NCBI GenBank assembly: GCA_019639195.1
Contig: JAHBSI010000003.1
Location: 62,001-126,000 of the forward strand
DNA from: Acidobacteriota bacterium
Lineage (GTDB): Bacteria > Acidobacteriota > Blastocatellia > Pyrinomonadales > Pyrinomonadaceae
Reading direction: 5' to 3'
DNA: 64,000 nucleotides
Shown: in pieces, positions 25,257 to 35,002 of the stretch
How positions within the stretch are numbered: the first letter of the stretch is position 1
How the letters are laid out: every line of letters starts with the position of its first letter
Position numbers and translations under genes: made by a program
Notes under the pieces: generated by a model
What the model was told of the DNA's origin: nothing
Database searches by the model: none
The model's input: the letters and a program-made list of their open reading frames with translations, nothing else

Positions 25257-27434
25257 ATGTTTTGCCCTACATGCGGACAACGATACGTCGCCGGAATACA
25301 GCGAGTCTGTGACCTCGACGGGACGCGGCTCTTGAGTGAGCCCGGTGTGGACGCTCGTCCTCTGAATGCGTATTTTTCGACCGTCCTTAGCGGTTCGGAA
25401 TTGGGTTCATCGAGTATTCGCCGTGCTTTCGAGAAGGACGAAGAGACCGTTCTCGAACTCACAGACGAGTTCATCCAGCCCGACGACGAAGTGATCCGTG
25501 ACGAAGATATGGCGGAACTCTTCCGCCGTGAGAACACACCGATCAAGCCAAAGGCCGATCGCCGTCAGCGAACGAGAAGGTCCGTTGTCCGGACGGAGAA
25601 AAATACCTCAAAACCTGGTGTCCGACGGGTCAGCCCGAACGATATACCGCTTGGCCACGTTGATCTGAAAGAACGCGAGGCAGCTGGGCCCATAAACGAT
25701 TTTGATCCTGCTTCGCCAGCATCTTTCGTCGGCAAGACGGTCAAAGGCCGGTATCGCGTCCTTCAGATGCTCGCAACCGATGATTCCGGTTACGCATATC
25801 TTGCGGAAGACCGAATTGTGGGGGATAAGCGGGTTGTTGTCCGGATCCTGACGCCGTTTGAGGGCGATGAAGTTACTGCCTCGATACTTGCCGAGGAACG
25901 CGTCCGCCTGTCACACCTGAACCACCCGAATGTTGCCCGCGTCTTTGACTCCGGGGCATATTCGAACGGCATTAAATATCTGATAAGCGAGGACCTGGAT
26001 GCTCTTTCAGCAGATGAGGTTCTTTCGATCCACGGGCGGTTTGAACCCGCGAGGGCCGGAAAGCTGATCCGTCAGGTCGCTCACGCTCTTGGTGACGTTC
26101 ATAAGCAGGGAATATTGCATCGCGACCTTCGCCCGGCGAACATCGAGGTCGCTGCCGCAGATGGTGAAGCTGCACTAAAGATCACGAATTTTGGCGTCTC
26201 AAGCGGTGAACTGCACGAAGACAACATTCGTTACGCGGCCCCTGAGATCATTGAAGGAAGCGTTTCGACCGTTTCAAGCGATATCTATTCCTTGGGCGTA
26301 ACTGCATACCAGTTGCTCACGGGCGATTTTCCCTTCGACGGAGCGACCGAGCGTGAGCTGGTCAAAGATCAGCGTGCGGGCTATTCGCACGAGCTGTCAC
26401 CGGCGCTTGATGAATTCTTTGCGAAAGCACTTTCACCGAATCCGCGCTCCCGATTTGTCACTGCAAGAGAAGCTGGCGATGTCTTTGCCGCGGCCGTTTC
26501 CAAGCCCATTACGCTCCCGTCGGTTGAAAAGGCAGCTGCGATACCCTCCGCAGGGCCCAAAGCCGTTCCAGGGGCATTAGAAGCGAAGGAAGAGGCGACC
26601 CTTGAACCAACTACGGACAGTTCGAGCGACGATATGCCGGCATGGCTTCGACGATCGCCTGAGCCGCTTCATGAGCCGAACGCCCGCTGGATAAAGATCG
26701 CACTTGGTGTTTTCGCTCTGCTTTTGATCATTTTCGCGGCGGCCTGGATATATTTGCTGAATCGTCCGCAGGCTGTGCCCGGTGCGAATGTCGATAGCAA
26801 CGCGAACTCGAGTTACGACCCGACAGAAACGCCTCCGGCTCCGAGAGATATCAAGGCTCCGCCGAATTCTACTTATTTCAGCAGTAATAAGCAGAATATG
26901 AAGGGCGACCTGTTTCGCAATTTCGTTGGATTCTCGATCTATTATCCGAAAACCTGGAAGTCCGCCGGTGCACAAGAAGGCACTGAGGCGAACCGCGGCA
27001 AGTTCCTCGACATTTCGAAGAAAAGTGCCGGCGGCCTGCTTGAAGAGCAGCTTCTAGTTTCGTACTACATCAGCCGCGGCACCTATTCGGATGATGCCGT
27101 GAATTTTCCCGATCTGGTGAAAGAATCAAACGACACGCTGTCGAAGATCCTGCCTGATTTCAAGATCCTTTCGCAGGGGCAGACGACCGTAAATGGCTGG
27201 AAAGCCTATGAGATAAAGTTTCAGGGCGGCGGAACTGGCCCAAGCGGTGATCCGCTGACGGTCTGGGGGCGGCGTATCTGGATCCCGGCCGCCAGGCCGG
27301 GCGTCCGGACGGGTTTTGCTCTTACGCTGCTTGCTACCTCGAATGCCGAAAAGGTCAAGAGCGTTGCCGATGTCGGCGTCAATGATGATCTTGCAAAGGT
27401 GCTCGAAACCTTTGAACCGAGCAGCGAATTCTAG
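25257..27434 (+). CDS. Membrane pseudokinase (zinc-ribbon, kinase-like domain, transmembrane, sensor domain)
   Basis: 725 aa. The N-terminus has a zinc-ribbon-like CPTCG and a second cysteine in VCDLDG. The kinase-like domain (about 165-415) keeps HRD (288-290) and APE (328-330). It lacks a glycine loop (MLATDDSGYAYLAE), has Arg196 instead of the ATP-binding Lys (VVVRIL), and has NFG (311-313) instead of DFG. It should not phosphorylate by known rules. A transmembrane helix spans about 480-501, followed by a Pro/Asn-rich linker and an extracytoplasmic beta domain (FVGFSIYYPKTW, YEIKFQGGG). Weak translation start signals. It converges with the permease gene 15 nt away. Confidence 0.85.
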   Translation: MFCPTCGQRYVAGIQRVCDLDGTRLLSEPGVDARPLNAYFSTVLSGSELGSSSIRRAFEKDEETVLELTDEFIQPDDEVIRDEDMAELFRRENTPIKPKADRRQRTRRSVVRTEKNTSKPGVRRVSPNDIPLGHVDLKEREAAGPINDFDPASPASFVGKTVKGRYRVLQMLATDDSGYAYLAEDRIVGDKRVVVRILTPFEGDEVTASILAEERVRLSHLNHPNVARVFDSGAYSNGIKYLISEDLDALSADEVLSIHGRFEPARAGKLIRQVAHALGDVHKQGILHRDLRPANIEVAAADGEAALKITNFGVSSGELHEDNIRYAAPEIIEGSVSTVSSDIYSLGVTAYQLLTGDFPFDGATERELVKDQRAGYSHELSPALDEFFAKALSPNPRSRFVTAREAGDVFAAAVSKPITLPSVEKAAAIPSAGPKAVPGALEAKEEATLEPTTDSSSDDMPAWLRRSPEPLHEPNARWIKIALGVFALLLIIFAAAWIYLLNRPQAVPGANVDSNANSSYDPTETPPAPRDIKAPPNSTYFSSNKQNMKGDLFRNFVGFSIYYPKTWKSAGAQEGTEANRGKFLDISKKSAGGLLEEQLLVSYYISRGTYSDDAVNFPDLVKESNDTLSKILPDFKILSQGQTTVNGWKAYEIKFQGGGTGPSGDPLTVWGRRIWIPAARPGVRTGFALTLLATSNAEKVKSVADVGVNDDLAKVLETFEPSSEF

Positions 27435-27449
27435 GCAGCAAAAGCAACT

Positions 27450-28550
27450 CTATTCGTTAACCATCACTTCGACCGGATCGATCCCGGAGGCTCTCAGTGC
27501 CGGATAAAGGGCTCCGATGAGGCTTCCGAAGATCGCGATCACGATCGCCCACGCCACCCATTTCGCACTAAAATCAAACTGAAGTTCAAAGAAATGGCTG
27601 ATCGCCCTCGACGCCGCGAATGCGGTCAGAAAGCCGAGGATGATGCCGGCAACGCCGATAAGCAAGGCTTCGCCCTCGATCGTTGAGACGATGAACCCAC
27701 GCGATGCACCGAGGGATTTGAGAATGCCGATCTCCTTCCGCCGCTCGGTGATAGTCGTGTACATAGAGAGAAGAACAAAGACGATCGAGACAAATGCACC
27801 CAGGCCGACAAGCACACGCAGGAACGTGTTCAGGCCCGGCACGCGGTCCTTTGCGTCGATAATAAGGTCGCTGGTCAGGTTGACCTTGTTGCCCGGGAGT
27901 TGCTCGTTAATGCGGGCGGCGACGGCCGGCACGTCAGCACCATCCTTGACCTTCACGAGGATGTAGGTGCATTTGTTGGATTCTTCAAGAATGGACTGCA
28001 TCGCCGCAAGCGTCATCTTGATTCGTGAACCCGACGGCGGTTCGAAAACGCCCACGATCTTGAACTGCCTGTTGCCAAAGAGAGTAAGCGAATCGCCGAC
28101 TTTGAGGTTATCGTTCTTGACCTGCCGTTCATCGACGATGACCTCGTCATTTGCCTGTGGGGCACGGCCCCTGGTCAGCGTCATACCGTTCATCTTTGCG
28201 AACGGTTCCCAATCCACGCCGTCCAACTGGAGCAGGCCCCAGCGCGCTTTCGGGTCGGCCGAGATATAACGTCCGACCGGGACCGCCGACGCGACACCTT
28301 CGATGGCCTCAAGCCGCTCGACATAAGCCGTGCTTACGTTCATATTCGAGCTGCCGAATTCCATGCCGCCGGGACGTGCAAAGACGATCTCGGCCTTCCA
28401 ATTCGCCGAGCGTTTTGCCATATCCTCGGTCATTCCTTTTGCAAGGCCGGTGAAAAGCACGATCAGAATAACGCCGAGGGCAACACCGACCACGCTGATC
28501 AGTGTGCGAAAAAAACGGACGCGGAGATTTGCGAGAACAAGCTCAAACAT
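27450..28550 (-). CDS. FtsX/MacB-type ABC transporter permease
   Basis: 366 aa. One N-terminal helix (TLISVVGVALGVILIVLFTG), a periplasmic MacB-like core of about 200 residues with GVFEPPSGSRIKM, then three C-terminal helices. Typical FtsX motifs are ERRKEIGILKSLGAS and GALYPALRASGIDPVEVM. Such permeases act with an ATPase in lipoprotein or lipid transport or in mechanotransmission. No ATPase gene lies beside it. The ATG overlaps the upstream glycosyltransferase stop by 8 nt, so it is the last gene of the polysaccharide run. A paralog is at 56654-57757. Confidence 0.88.
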   Translation of the reverse strand: MFELVLANLRVRFFRTLISVVGVALGVILIVLFTGLAKGMTEDMAKRSANWKAEIVFARPGGMEFGSSNMNVSTAYVERLEAIEGVASAVPVGRYISADPKARWGLLQLDGVDWEPFAKMNGMTLTRGRAPQANDEVIVDERQVKNDNLKVGDSLTLFGNRQFKIVGVFEPPSGSRIKMTLAAMQSILEESNKCTYILVKVKDGADVPAVAARINEQLPGNKVNLTSDLIIDAKDRVPGLNTFLRVLVGLGAFVSIVFVLLSMYTTITERRKEIGILKSLGASRGFIVSTIEGEALLIGVAGIILGFLTAFAASRAISHFFELQFDFSAKWVAWAIVIAIFGSLIGALYPALRASGIDPVEVMVNE

Positions 28551-29907
28551 CTAAAAGTTCGGTAAAAGAGAACCGCGATGCCGCCTCACGATCGGTGAAA
28601 AGCTCCCGGTTTCTTTGAAAATAATCGTAAAGTTTGTCGTAGGTTGCAAACAGGTTATCGGTCGATGCCTCGCGCGTGTTGTTTTTCGCGGTCTCAAGTG
28701 CGGCCGCGATCTTCTGTTTGCGCGCCGGTTCGTTGGTCGCCGCGTCCAGGACTGCCGCAGCAAATGCTTTGCCTTCGGGCTCCGTCAGCCAAATATTCTC
28801 GTCGGTCGCATACGAGAGAATGCCGCCCGCATTCGGAGCGACGGTCGGAACTCCGGACGCCATTGCCTCGAGCGGTGCAATGCCGAACGGTTCACGCGGA
28901 TTCGGGTGCACAAACACATCGACATTGGCGTAATAGTTGGCCAGCGTCTCTTTATCCAGATGCCCGAGCTGAACGATCTTTTTCTTGCCGAGTTTCTCTC
29001 CCTCAGTTTCGAGCATTTCGGAGAGCGGTCCGGCTCCCGCGACGATCAGTCGCAGGTCATGCTCAGGGTCTTCGCCGAGAACCTTCATCATCTCGATAAG
29101 CAGCGGAACGTTCTTTTCAGGCGAGATCCGACCAGCGTAAAGCAGGAGTATCGCATTATCGGGCACGCCGGTGCGTTCAATTATTTCCTGCCGGATGGCC
29201 GGGGCCTCTCGATCCGGCCGAAACTGTTTCACGTCCACTCCGCGAGGACAAACATGGATGCGGTCCTCGATCGGCACACGCGGTGCTTTCAGCCAACGCC
29301 ATGTCTTGTTGACGAACCACTTAGAGCGTCGCGGATTATTCTTCGAGGCGACCGAATCGTAGAATTCTTCCGCCGTATAAGCGGAATTCGCTATGTGAAA
29401 ATCGAACGAAGGAAAGTTGTAGTTACCCATCAAACGGCGAGAGATCCACTTGCCGACCTTTCCACCGGTGAGGAATGACGAGATGTTGTCATCCATACGT
29501 TCGCACGAAAAATGCACGAGCATCGGGCGTCCGAGCTGCTTGAACTTGTTAGTGCGGATCATCGCGCCTAGCATGCTCAATGTGTATTTGTCCGTGACCT
29601 CGACCATCTGCGGCCGTTCTTCGAGCATGATCTTGCGGATCAATGACTCACCGGGAAGATACTGCCAAGGCATAATGATCCGATAGCGCTTATCAAAGAC
29701 CGGCGAATAGTCCGCGGGGACAAAGTGGATCTTCGCAAAATCATTGACGACCTCGGTCTCTTCCCTTTCGCCGGGAACGATCAATGCCATTTCCCGCTGA
29801 TGCCGGGCCGCCGCCGCCATCAGTGCATTGTAGGAAGTGCTGATGCCGCCCGAATTCTTGTGGTAATAGTTCGTTATGTGAACCGTTTTGGTGAGCTTCT
29901 CGGTCAA
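28543..29907 (-). CDS. Glycosyltransferase family 4 (GT-B)
   Basis: 454 aa. The N-terminal half has the glycine loop NSGGISTSYNALMAAA, typical of acceptor domains of GT4. The C-terminal half has LLYAGRISPEKNVPLLIE and the nucleotide-sugar E-x7-E motif in PREPFGIAPLEAMASG. A retaining enzyme using an activated sugar donor; donor and linkage cannot be read. It overlaps the membrane protein upstream by 4 nt and the permease downstream by 8 nt, so the three are translated together at the end of the locus. Confidence 0.88.
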   Translation of the reverse strand: MTEKLTKTVHITNYYHKNSGGISTSYNALMAAAARHQREMALIVPGEREETEVVNDFAKIHFVPADYSPVFDKRYRIIMPWQYLPGESLIRKIMLEERPQMVEVTDKYTLSMLGAMIRTNKFKQLGRPMLVHFSCERMDDNISSFLTGGKVGKWISRRLMGNYNFPSFDFHIANSAYTAEEFYDSVASKNNPRRSKWFVNKTWRWLKAPRVPIEDRIHVCPRGVDVKQFRPDREAPAIRQEIIERTGVPDNAILLLYAGRISPEKNVPLLIEMMKVLGEDPEHDLRLIVAGAGPLSEMLETEGEKLGKKKIVQLGHLDKETLANYYANVDVFVHPNPREPFGIAPLEAMASGVPTVAPNAGGILSYATDENIWLTEPEGKAFAAAVLDAATNEPARKQKIAAALETAKNNTREASTDNLFATYDKLYDYFQRNRELFTDREAASRFSFTELLDV

Positions 29908-30719
29908 GATCTTTTTCCGCGACGATGCCGGGCCTCGTAAACGATGGAGGACGCGATTATTGCGAGGACTATCAGGACGAGGCCGTCAATTCCCCAGTAC
30001 TTGAGTCCCCAGATCTCTTTGCCTCCGCCGTAGGTCCAATAGACTCGGTTTGCAACGGCCCAGCCGACGATCTGCGAGAAGATCGTGAAGCCGATCAGGG
30101 TCGCAACTACAGTCAAGGTAGCACCACGGCGCAGCATTGACGCGATCTCGTTCGGCAGGAAAGCACAGAATTCGAATACCAGACGCGGGATCCGCATCAC
30201 GTCGTTCCCAAGCGACTTGCTGCCTTCCTCGCCGACGATCAGAACGTTTCGCCGCATTATGAACAATGCAAAGAGCGCCGAAAAGATCGATACACAAATT
30301 GAGCGGACGATTGCCTGGTCCGTGTGGTCGGCGGTCGAGGTCAGATAGCCGAACAGCGACTGAAATCCGAATTCGAGCAGGTGGCTGATCACCGGCACAA
30401 CAAGCATCACGGAAAGCAGAGCCTTCCACGCGGGCTCGACCTTTCGAAATGCTTGAATCAATGCACCGCTCAAGCCTGCAAAAACGAAGCGAAATGCGAA
30501 TTGGACGGCCGCTGCAGCGATCGCGATCTTGATACTCTCTCGGCCGACAAGATATGTGATCAGGAAGATAGGTGCGCGCATCACACCGCTCAGGATCGCG
30601 CCTTTGTAATTCCAATACTTTACGAACAGAACCGGATGCGTGAAGACAAGGCGCCAGGCCTGGCCGATCGAAAGACGTTCGGCACTCTTCTCTGTGAGAT
30701 CGGGCGTTGGTTCTGTCAT
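29904..30719 (-). CDS. Polytopic membrane protein of unknown function
   Basis: 271 aa with about six hydrophobic segments, for example APIFLITYLVG, SVMLVVPVISHLLEFGF, ICVSIFSALFALFIM, TVVATLIGFTIFSQIVGW and GLVLIVLAIIASSIVYEA. Both termini are hydrophilic; the C-terminus is basic (RHRRGKRS). No family recognised. It sits between two GT4 genes with a 3-nt gap upstream and a 4-nt overlap downstream, so it belongs to the polysaccharide locus; a role in handling lipid-linked sugar or the permease substrate is only a guess. Confidence 0.7.
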   Translation of the reverse strand: MTEPTPDLTEKSAERLSIGQAWRLVFTHPVLFVKYWNYKGAILSGVMRAPIFLITYLVGRESIKIAIAAAAVQFAFRFVFAGLSGALIQAFRKVEPAWKALLSVMLVVPVISHLLEFGFQSLFGYLTSTADHTDQAIVRSICVSIFSALFALFIMRRNVLIVGEEGSKSLGNDVMRIPRLVFEFCAFLPNEIASMLRRGATLTVVATLIGFTIFSQIVGWAVANRVYWTYGGGKEIWGLKYWGIDGLVLIVLAIIASSIVYEARHRRGKRS

Positions 30720-30722
30720 CAG

Positions 30723-31958
30723 CTAGTTGTTGCTCGCCCTCAGCGTCTGTTTTTTTTGTTTTGCCGCTTTCCCTTCCTGCCGCTGCTGCTCAGCAATATC
30801 GATAGCCTCGAGATAGGAATCGTATACACCCTCGAAGATCGCCTCCCAGGAACGCGAGACTGCGCTGTCTCTCGCAGCGCTCTTCATCGAAGCGAGAAGT
30901 TCCGGGTCGCTTGCAAGCGTGATCGCGTGCTCAATGAATTCATCGGCATCTTTTGCTATCAGGCCGTTGACACCGGGCTTGATGATGAACTTAGGGCCGC
31001 CCTTGTCGGTAACGATCGCCGGGACGCCCGATGCATTTGCTTCCTGCGCAACGTTTCCGAACGCGTCCGTCTCCGACGGAAAAAGGAAGATGTCCATGTT
31101 CGCATAGGCCGCCGCAAGTTCTTCGCCGGAAAGAAAGCCCGTGAATTCGGCCGTTTTCATGTTTTTCTCGAGATGCTCGTGGACATTTCCTTCGCCGACA
31201 ATGAGGAATTTGAAATTCGTTAGCCCGCGTTCAAGCATCGCTCGCTCGACCTCGATCAACAGTTTCACGTTCTTCTCCGCCCGCAGTCTGCCGACAAAGC
31301 CGACACGAAGAATTCCGTCGTTCACAGTTCTTTTCTTCGGCGAAAAGAATTCCGAATCAACGCCGCGGGCCATCAGGCTGGAAGCACGTTTTGTCCGCCG
31401 GCCAAGCTCAGAAACGAGTTCTTCGTTTGGGGCAAGCACCACCTTCGGCATCTGATAGTAAAGAATGCAGCCTTGCATTATCCGAAATTCCGCCATTCTT
31501 GCGAATGGGTCGAGTATTTTTTTTGGCAGGAAGCGGAATATCCTTCGAAGGCGGCTCGATGCAAACTCGTGCACGTTCGTGTGCCAGGAACCAAGCATCG
31601 GAATATCCAGCTTCCATGCAAGATATGCCGCGGCGTTGCTTACGTCATTGATGCCCGTTATATGAATTAGATCCGGTTTGAACTCCTCCAGAACCTTGCG
31701 GACCTTCGGGATATGACGGGTAAACAACGGATCGTACGCGAGGCCTTCGTCCAACGGGAAAGCTAGCGGACTTCGCTTAAGGGAGAAATGTGTGACGCTT
31801 CCTTCGGTAGTTGTGCTCGTCTCCGGCCCGGCGTGAACGCAAAGCATTGCGCGGTCTTTTTCACGCGCAAAATTAACAAGCCGCTGGCAGGTCATGGCCG
31901 CGCCATTCACCTCAAGGTACGAATCCGGGAAAAATGCTATACGCAAAGTATCTTTCAC
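30723..31958 (-). CDS. Glycosyltransferase family 4 (alpha-mannosyltransferase-like)
   Basis: 411 aa from a GTG at 31958, just before the first strand (RIAFFPDSYLEVNGAAMTC). A TTG at 31982 is an alternative. The acceptor-domain loop NGAAMTCQRL, the linker RGVDSEFFSP, the donor-domain VGFVGRLRAEKNVKLLIE and the E-x7-E motif ETDAFGNVAQEA are all present. The C-terminal 30 residues are Gln/Lys rich and probably disordered. Separated from the PHP gene by about 100 bp that contain a GGCGGGC/GCCCGCC hairpin without a good T-run. Confidence 0.88.
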   Translation of the reverse strand: MKDTLRIAFFPDSYLEVNGAAMTCQRLVNFAREKDRAMLCVHAGPETSTTTEGSVTHFSLKRSPLAFPLDEGLAYDPLFTRHIPKVRKVLEEFKPDLIHITGINDVSNAAAYLAWKLDIPMLGSWHTNVHEFASSRLRRIFRFLPKKILDPFARMAEFRIMQGCILYYQMPKVVLAPNEELVSELGRRTKRASSLMARGVDSEFFSPKKRTVNDGILRVGFVGRLRAEKNVKLLIEVERAMLERGLTNFKFLIVGEGNVHEHLEKNMKTAEFTGFLSGEELAAAYANMDIFLFPSETDAFGNVAQEANASGVPAIVTDKGGPKFIIKPGVNGLIAKDADEFIEHAITLASDPELLASMKSAARDSAVSRSWEAIFEGVYDSYLEAIDIAEQQRQEGKAAKQKKQTLRASNN

Positions 31959-32059
31959 TTTATTGCAAACGCCTGCCCTCAATCACAAATGGCGGGCTCG
32001 ATCGGCCCGCCTCGTAAAATGACTTGATCTCAAAAGGAACGGCGGAACGAGCTGTTCGC

Positions 32060-33289
32060 TCAGGCCGTATCGGATGTCAGGCCTCGCGATACGTCGCCGC
32101 TGTCCTCCGGCAGGCGAAACTCGGTTCTTTCAACGCTCTTCGGCACGCGATCGACCTTTTTCCGAAATAGTCGAAAGGCAGGCCGCATCTTAGGGCTGCC
32201 CATAACGGCGAGCGTCCAGACTGCCGCCCGCAGCCAACGCGGGCCACCGCGTTTCCATCCGTGACCTGAGAGCGACACGAGGCCCTTCCCGTTATCAACG
32301 TCAAAAAAGACGCGGTCGAACCAATGCTGCCGCCCGGTACGAAACGCAGGATAATGGCTTAATATCTCTGAAAAAGATTGAAGCTGCCGCGAGTGCAGCG
32401 GCTGCTCATACGCCGGCATCAACGCTATCTCAGCTCGCTTATCGACTCTGATCTCTTCGACGAACTCTTCAAACGTCGCGGCGTTCGTAAGATTGATCAC
32501 GGTATTCGGTTTGCAGCCATGGCGATCACCACCGGTTGCGACCGGTATCCCAACCGCTTCGGCCAGCTCAATAACAGCTTTATTCTCTGACCAGCTGCGA
32601 AACCCATTGACCTCAAGAGCGTGAATCCAGCGTCCATAGATCCGAAGAAAATCCTTCAAAAGCCGAGCATGGGCCTCTGCCCCGGCCATTTCGATATCCC
32701 AGAGCGGATGGTTGAGGATCACAAGCACTTCCGGTATCTCCTCAAGCATCGCAAAGAGCTCGTTCAATCTTTCGGTCGTGTGCTGTGCCTTATCGAATGT
32801 GAATCCGATCAGTTCCTTAGAGATCTCTACCGCACGATCCCGAGGAAGGTTATGTACGCCGACGTGAAAATATCCGATATCAAAGGGGACCGTCCACTCG
32901 AGCGAGATCGGAACGGTCTTCCGCGAATCCGCTTCTTCGATCGTGAAATTCCCGTCAATACAATCATGATCCGTCACCGAGACAAGGGAATTGAGTCCGG
33001 CGTCCTCGATCTGAGCTTTCTCTAAATCGTAAACCTGCTGCGGCGAAAGCGGGGGCGACCAATAGCCGGTGTCAAAGTTGGGATACTTGCCTTCGCGGTT
33101 AAAGTATTTCGCCTTTTCCTTTCGCCAAAAATAGTTGATAACTGGCAACTGTTCCGCATAGTGCGGTACGAAGCCTAGCATCTCCTTTGAGTATTCGGTA
33201 TGGCAGTGCAAAGAGACGCCGCTCCTGGCCCGCCGTGAGAGTTTGGGGGTGCCTCTTAAGAAATTCAGCTTTGTCTTCTGTAAATCCAT
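32060..33289 (-). CDS. PHP-domain metal-dependent phosphoesterase-like protein
   Basis: 409 aa. PHP motifs in order: HCHTEYS (His28, His30), TDHD (107-109), Glu131, His142/His146, LNHPLWD (about 192-198) and a late GGDRHG. Together they form the usual trinuclear metal site. PHP proteins hydrolyse phosphoesters; some act as tyrosine phosphatases controlling capsule export, but this one is not clearly CpsB-like. A strong ribosome site (GGAGAAGTAA) precedes the ATG. The last 70 residues lack PHP features. It opens the distal transcript of the polysaccharide locus, downstream of the divergent beta-helix gene. Confidence 0.8.
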   Translation of the reverse strand: MDLQKTKLNFLRGTPKLSRRARSGVSLHCHTEYSKEMLGFVPHYAEQLPVINYFWRKEKAKYFNREGKYPNFDTGYWSPPLSPQQVYDLEKAQIEDAGLNSLVSVTDHDCIDGNFTIEEADSRKTVPISLEWTVPFDIGYFHVGVHNLPRDRAVEISKELIGFTFDKAQHTTERLNELFAMLEEIPEVLVILNHPLWDIEMAGAEAHARLLKDFLRIYGRWIHALEVNGFRSWSENKAVIELAEAVGIPVATGGDRHGCKPNTVINLTNAATFEEFVEEIRVDKRAEIALMPAYEQPLHSRQLQSFSEILSHYPAFRTGRQHWFDRVFFDVDNGKGLVSLSGHGWKRGGPRWLRAAVWTLAVMGSPKMRPAFRLFRKKVDRVPKSVERTEFRLPEDSGDVSRGLTSDTA

Positions 33290-33442
33290 TTACTTCTCCA
33301 AAATGCTCAAAAGAACAAGGGGAGCAAACATTCAAGGCTATCAAATGGCCAAAGTATTGTAAATGTTCGGGAATCGCGGATTATTTGAGTGGATTTCGCG
33401 TTGTTTTACAAGTTTAATAAGGCAGTGTCGTATGTCGAAGTT

Positions 33443-35002
33443 ATGAATGTCGTTCGGCCCAAAGAAAGCAAATTGGGCGGACGTCCAGACTTGATGAAAT
33501 TCCTGCTTGCCGCAGGCCTGTTCGCTGCGCTCACGGCCCTGATCGGCGGCTGGTACACGGGCGTGATCGACCCATTTTCGCCCGCGCCACAAATCGTTGA
33601 GACCGCTGCCGGCCGCATTATAAAATTGCCTTCGGGTGGAAACCTCCAAAAGGCGATCGATTCCGCACGGTCCGGCGATGTCATAGAGCTGGAAGCGGGC
33701 GGCGTCTATTCCGGCCGCATTGACCTGACGGAGAAACCACTAACGGACTTTGTGACGATTCGCTCATCACGCGTAGCCGAACTGCCGGAAGGAAAACGCA
33801 TTTCGCCCGAACAAAAGCCTTTGCTTGCAACCATCAAGTCCGGAATGCTTGGGCGGGCCGCGATATATGCTGCCGATGGTGCACATCACTATCGCTTTGT
33901 CGGCGTCGAGATCGAGCCGTCAAGTTCGAGCTATAACTACGGCCTCGTCGTCCTGGGTGGTGAGGAGACGCGTCCTGACCGAGTGCCGCATGATATTGAG
34001 TTCGACCGCTGCTACATACATTCGCTTGCGACGGGCAAGACCCGCCGAGGTATTGCTTTGAATAGTGCTCGTACGGTCATCAGGAACAGCTATATCGAAG
34101 GTTTTGCGGGCAAGAGCGATGAATCACAAGGAATTTGCGGCTGGACGGGAACTCGCGACGTCAAGATCATCAACAACTACGTCGAGGGCGGTGCCGAAAA
34201 CATTATGTTTGGCGGCGCCGATCCCGCGAACGCAGATCTAATACCGGCAAATATCGAAATTTCCGGCAACGTTCTTTTCAAGCCCGAAAACTGGAAGCAG
34301 AACGGGTTCACCGTCAAGACCCTCTTTGAACTCAAGAATGCAAGGTCCGTTAAATTCACAAAAAACTATTTGGCAAACAATTGGGAAGGTTCTGCGTTCC
34401 GCATTACGGTCCGGAATCAGGACGGTAAGGCACCATTTTCGACCATCGAAGACGTCGAGATCAGCGGAAATATCATCAACGGAGCCGGCGAAGGCATCAA
34501 CATCCTCGGCAGCGACGATACGTATCCGAGCCAGATGCTGAAACGGCTTGTTGTTAAAGATAATCTGTTCCTGAACCTCGGTGGAGAGGGTTTTGACGGC
34601 TCAGGCTATTTTATTCAGGTTGCAAGCGGCGATACGATCACGGTCGAGAATAACACGGTCTTCAACCGAGGGAATATAATCACCTTCTACGGCGACCAGC
34701 CTCGTGCCTTCTTATTTACCAACAATGTTACGGGCCACGGGCGCTATGGTGTTCACGGTCCGATAGACGTTAAGTCTGCGGCCGCGGTGTCTATGATCCG
34801 GGGAAATATTTTTTTCAACAATATGGGCGTCGGCTCCGGCGACCGGAATTTCCCGGCCGGAAACGACTTTGCGGAAAGTATTGATAGGGTGGGGTTTATG
34901 GATATTGCTTCTCAGGATTATCGCCTAAGGCCCGGCAGCAAATACTGTCCGTCAGAAGGGAATTGTCCGGGAATCTCGTTCCCATTCTTTACGAACCAAT
35001 AA
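33443..35002 (+). CDS. Membrane-anchored right-handed beta-helix protein (lyase/epimerase-like)
   Basis: 519 aa from the ATG at 33443. A GTG at 33389 and an ATG at 33494 are alternatives, and the start is uncertain. A signal anchor (FLLAAGLFAALTALIGGWY) is followed by a parallel beta-helix of pectate-lyase type. The opening LPSGGNLQKAIDSARSGDVIELEAGGVYSG is typical, and repeated N-[NR]-x-[IV] turns such as IINNYVEGG, ISGNVLF, FTKNYLANN and VENNTVFN form the coils. The protein may cut, epimerise or bind the exopolysaccharide. It is the only plus-strand gene in the polysaccharide region, and its end overlaps a GT gene by 14 nt. Confidence 0.8.
   Translation: MNVVRPKESKLGGRPDLMKFLLAAGLFAALTALIGGWYTGVIDPFSPAPQIVETAAGRIIKLPSGGNLQKAIDSARSGDVIELEAGGVYSGRIDLTEKPLTDFVTIRSSRVAELPEGKRISPEQKPLLATIKSGMLGRAAIYAADGAHHYRFVGVEIEPSSSSYNYGLVVLGGEETRPDRVPHDIEFDRCYIHSLATGKTRRGIALNSARTVIRNSYIEGFAGKSDESQGICGWTGTRDVKIINNYVEGGAENIMFGGADPANADLIPANIEISGNVLFKPENWKQNGFTVKTLFELKNARSVKFTKNYLANNWEGSAFRITVRNQDGKAPFSTIEDVEISGNIINGAGEGINILGSDDTYPSQMLKRLVVKDNLFLNLGGEGFDGSGYFIQVASGDTITVENNTVFNRGNIITFYGDQPRAFLFTNNVTGHGRYGVHGPIDVKSAAAVSMIRGNIFFNNMGVGSGDRNFPAGNDFAESIDRVGFMDIASQDYRLRPGSKYCPSEGNCPGISFPFFTNQ

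Noticed and set aside
28615-29478. A 287-codon open frame antisense to the GT4 gene
   Set aside because: It mirrors codon bias of the real gene; no ribosome site, no family features. The same holds for long antisense frames at 21656-22663 and 62691-63446.
31985-32015. GGCGGGC/GCCCGCC hairpin between the PHP gene and the next GT4 gene as a terminator
   Set aside because: The stem is good but no T-run follows on the minus strand; it may only pause transcription.
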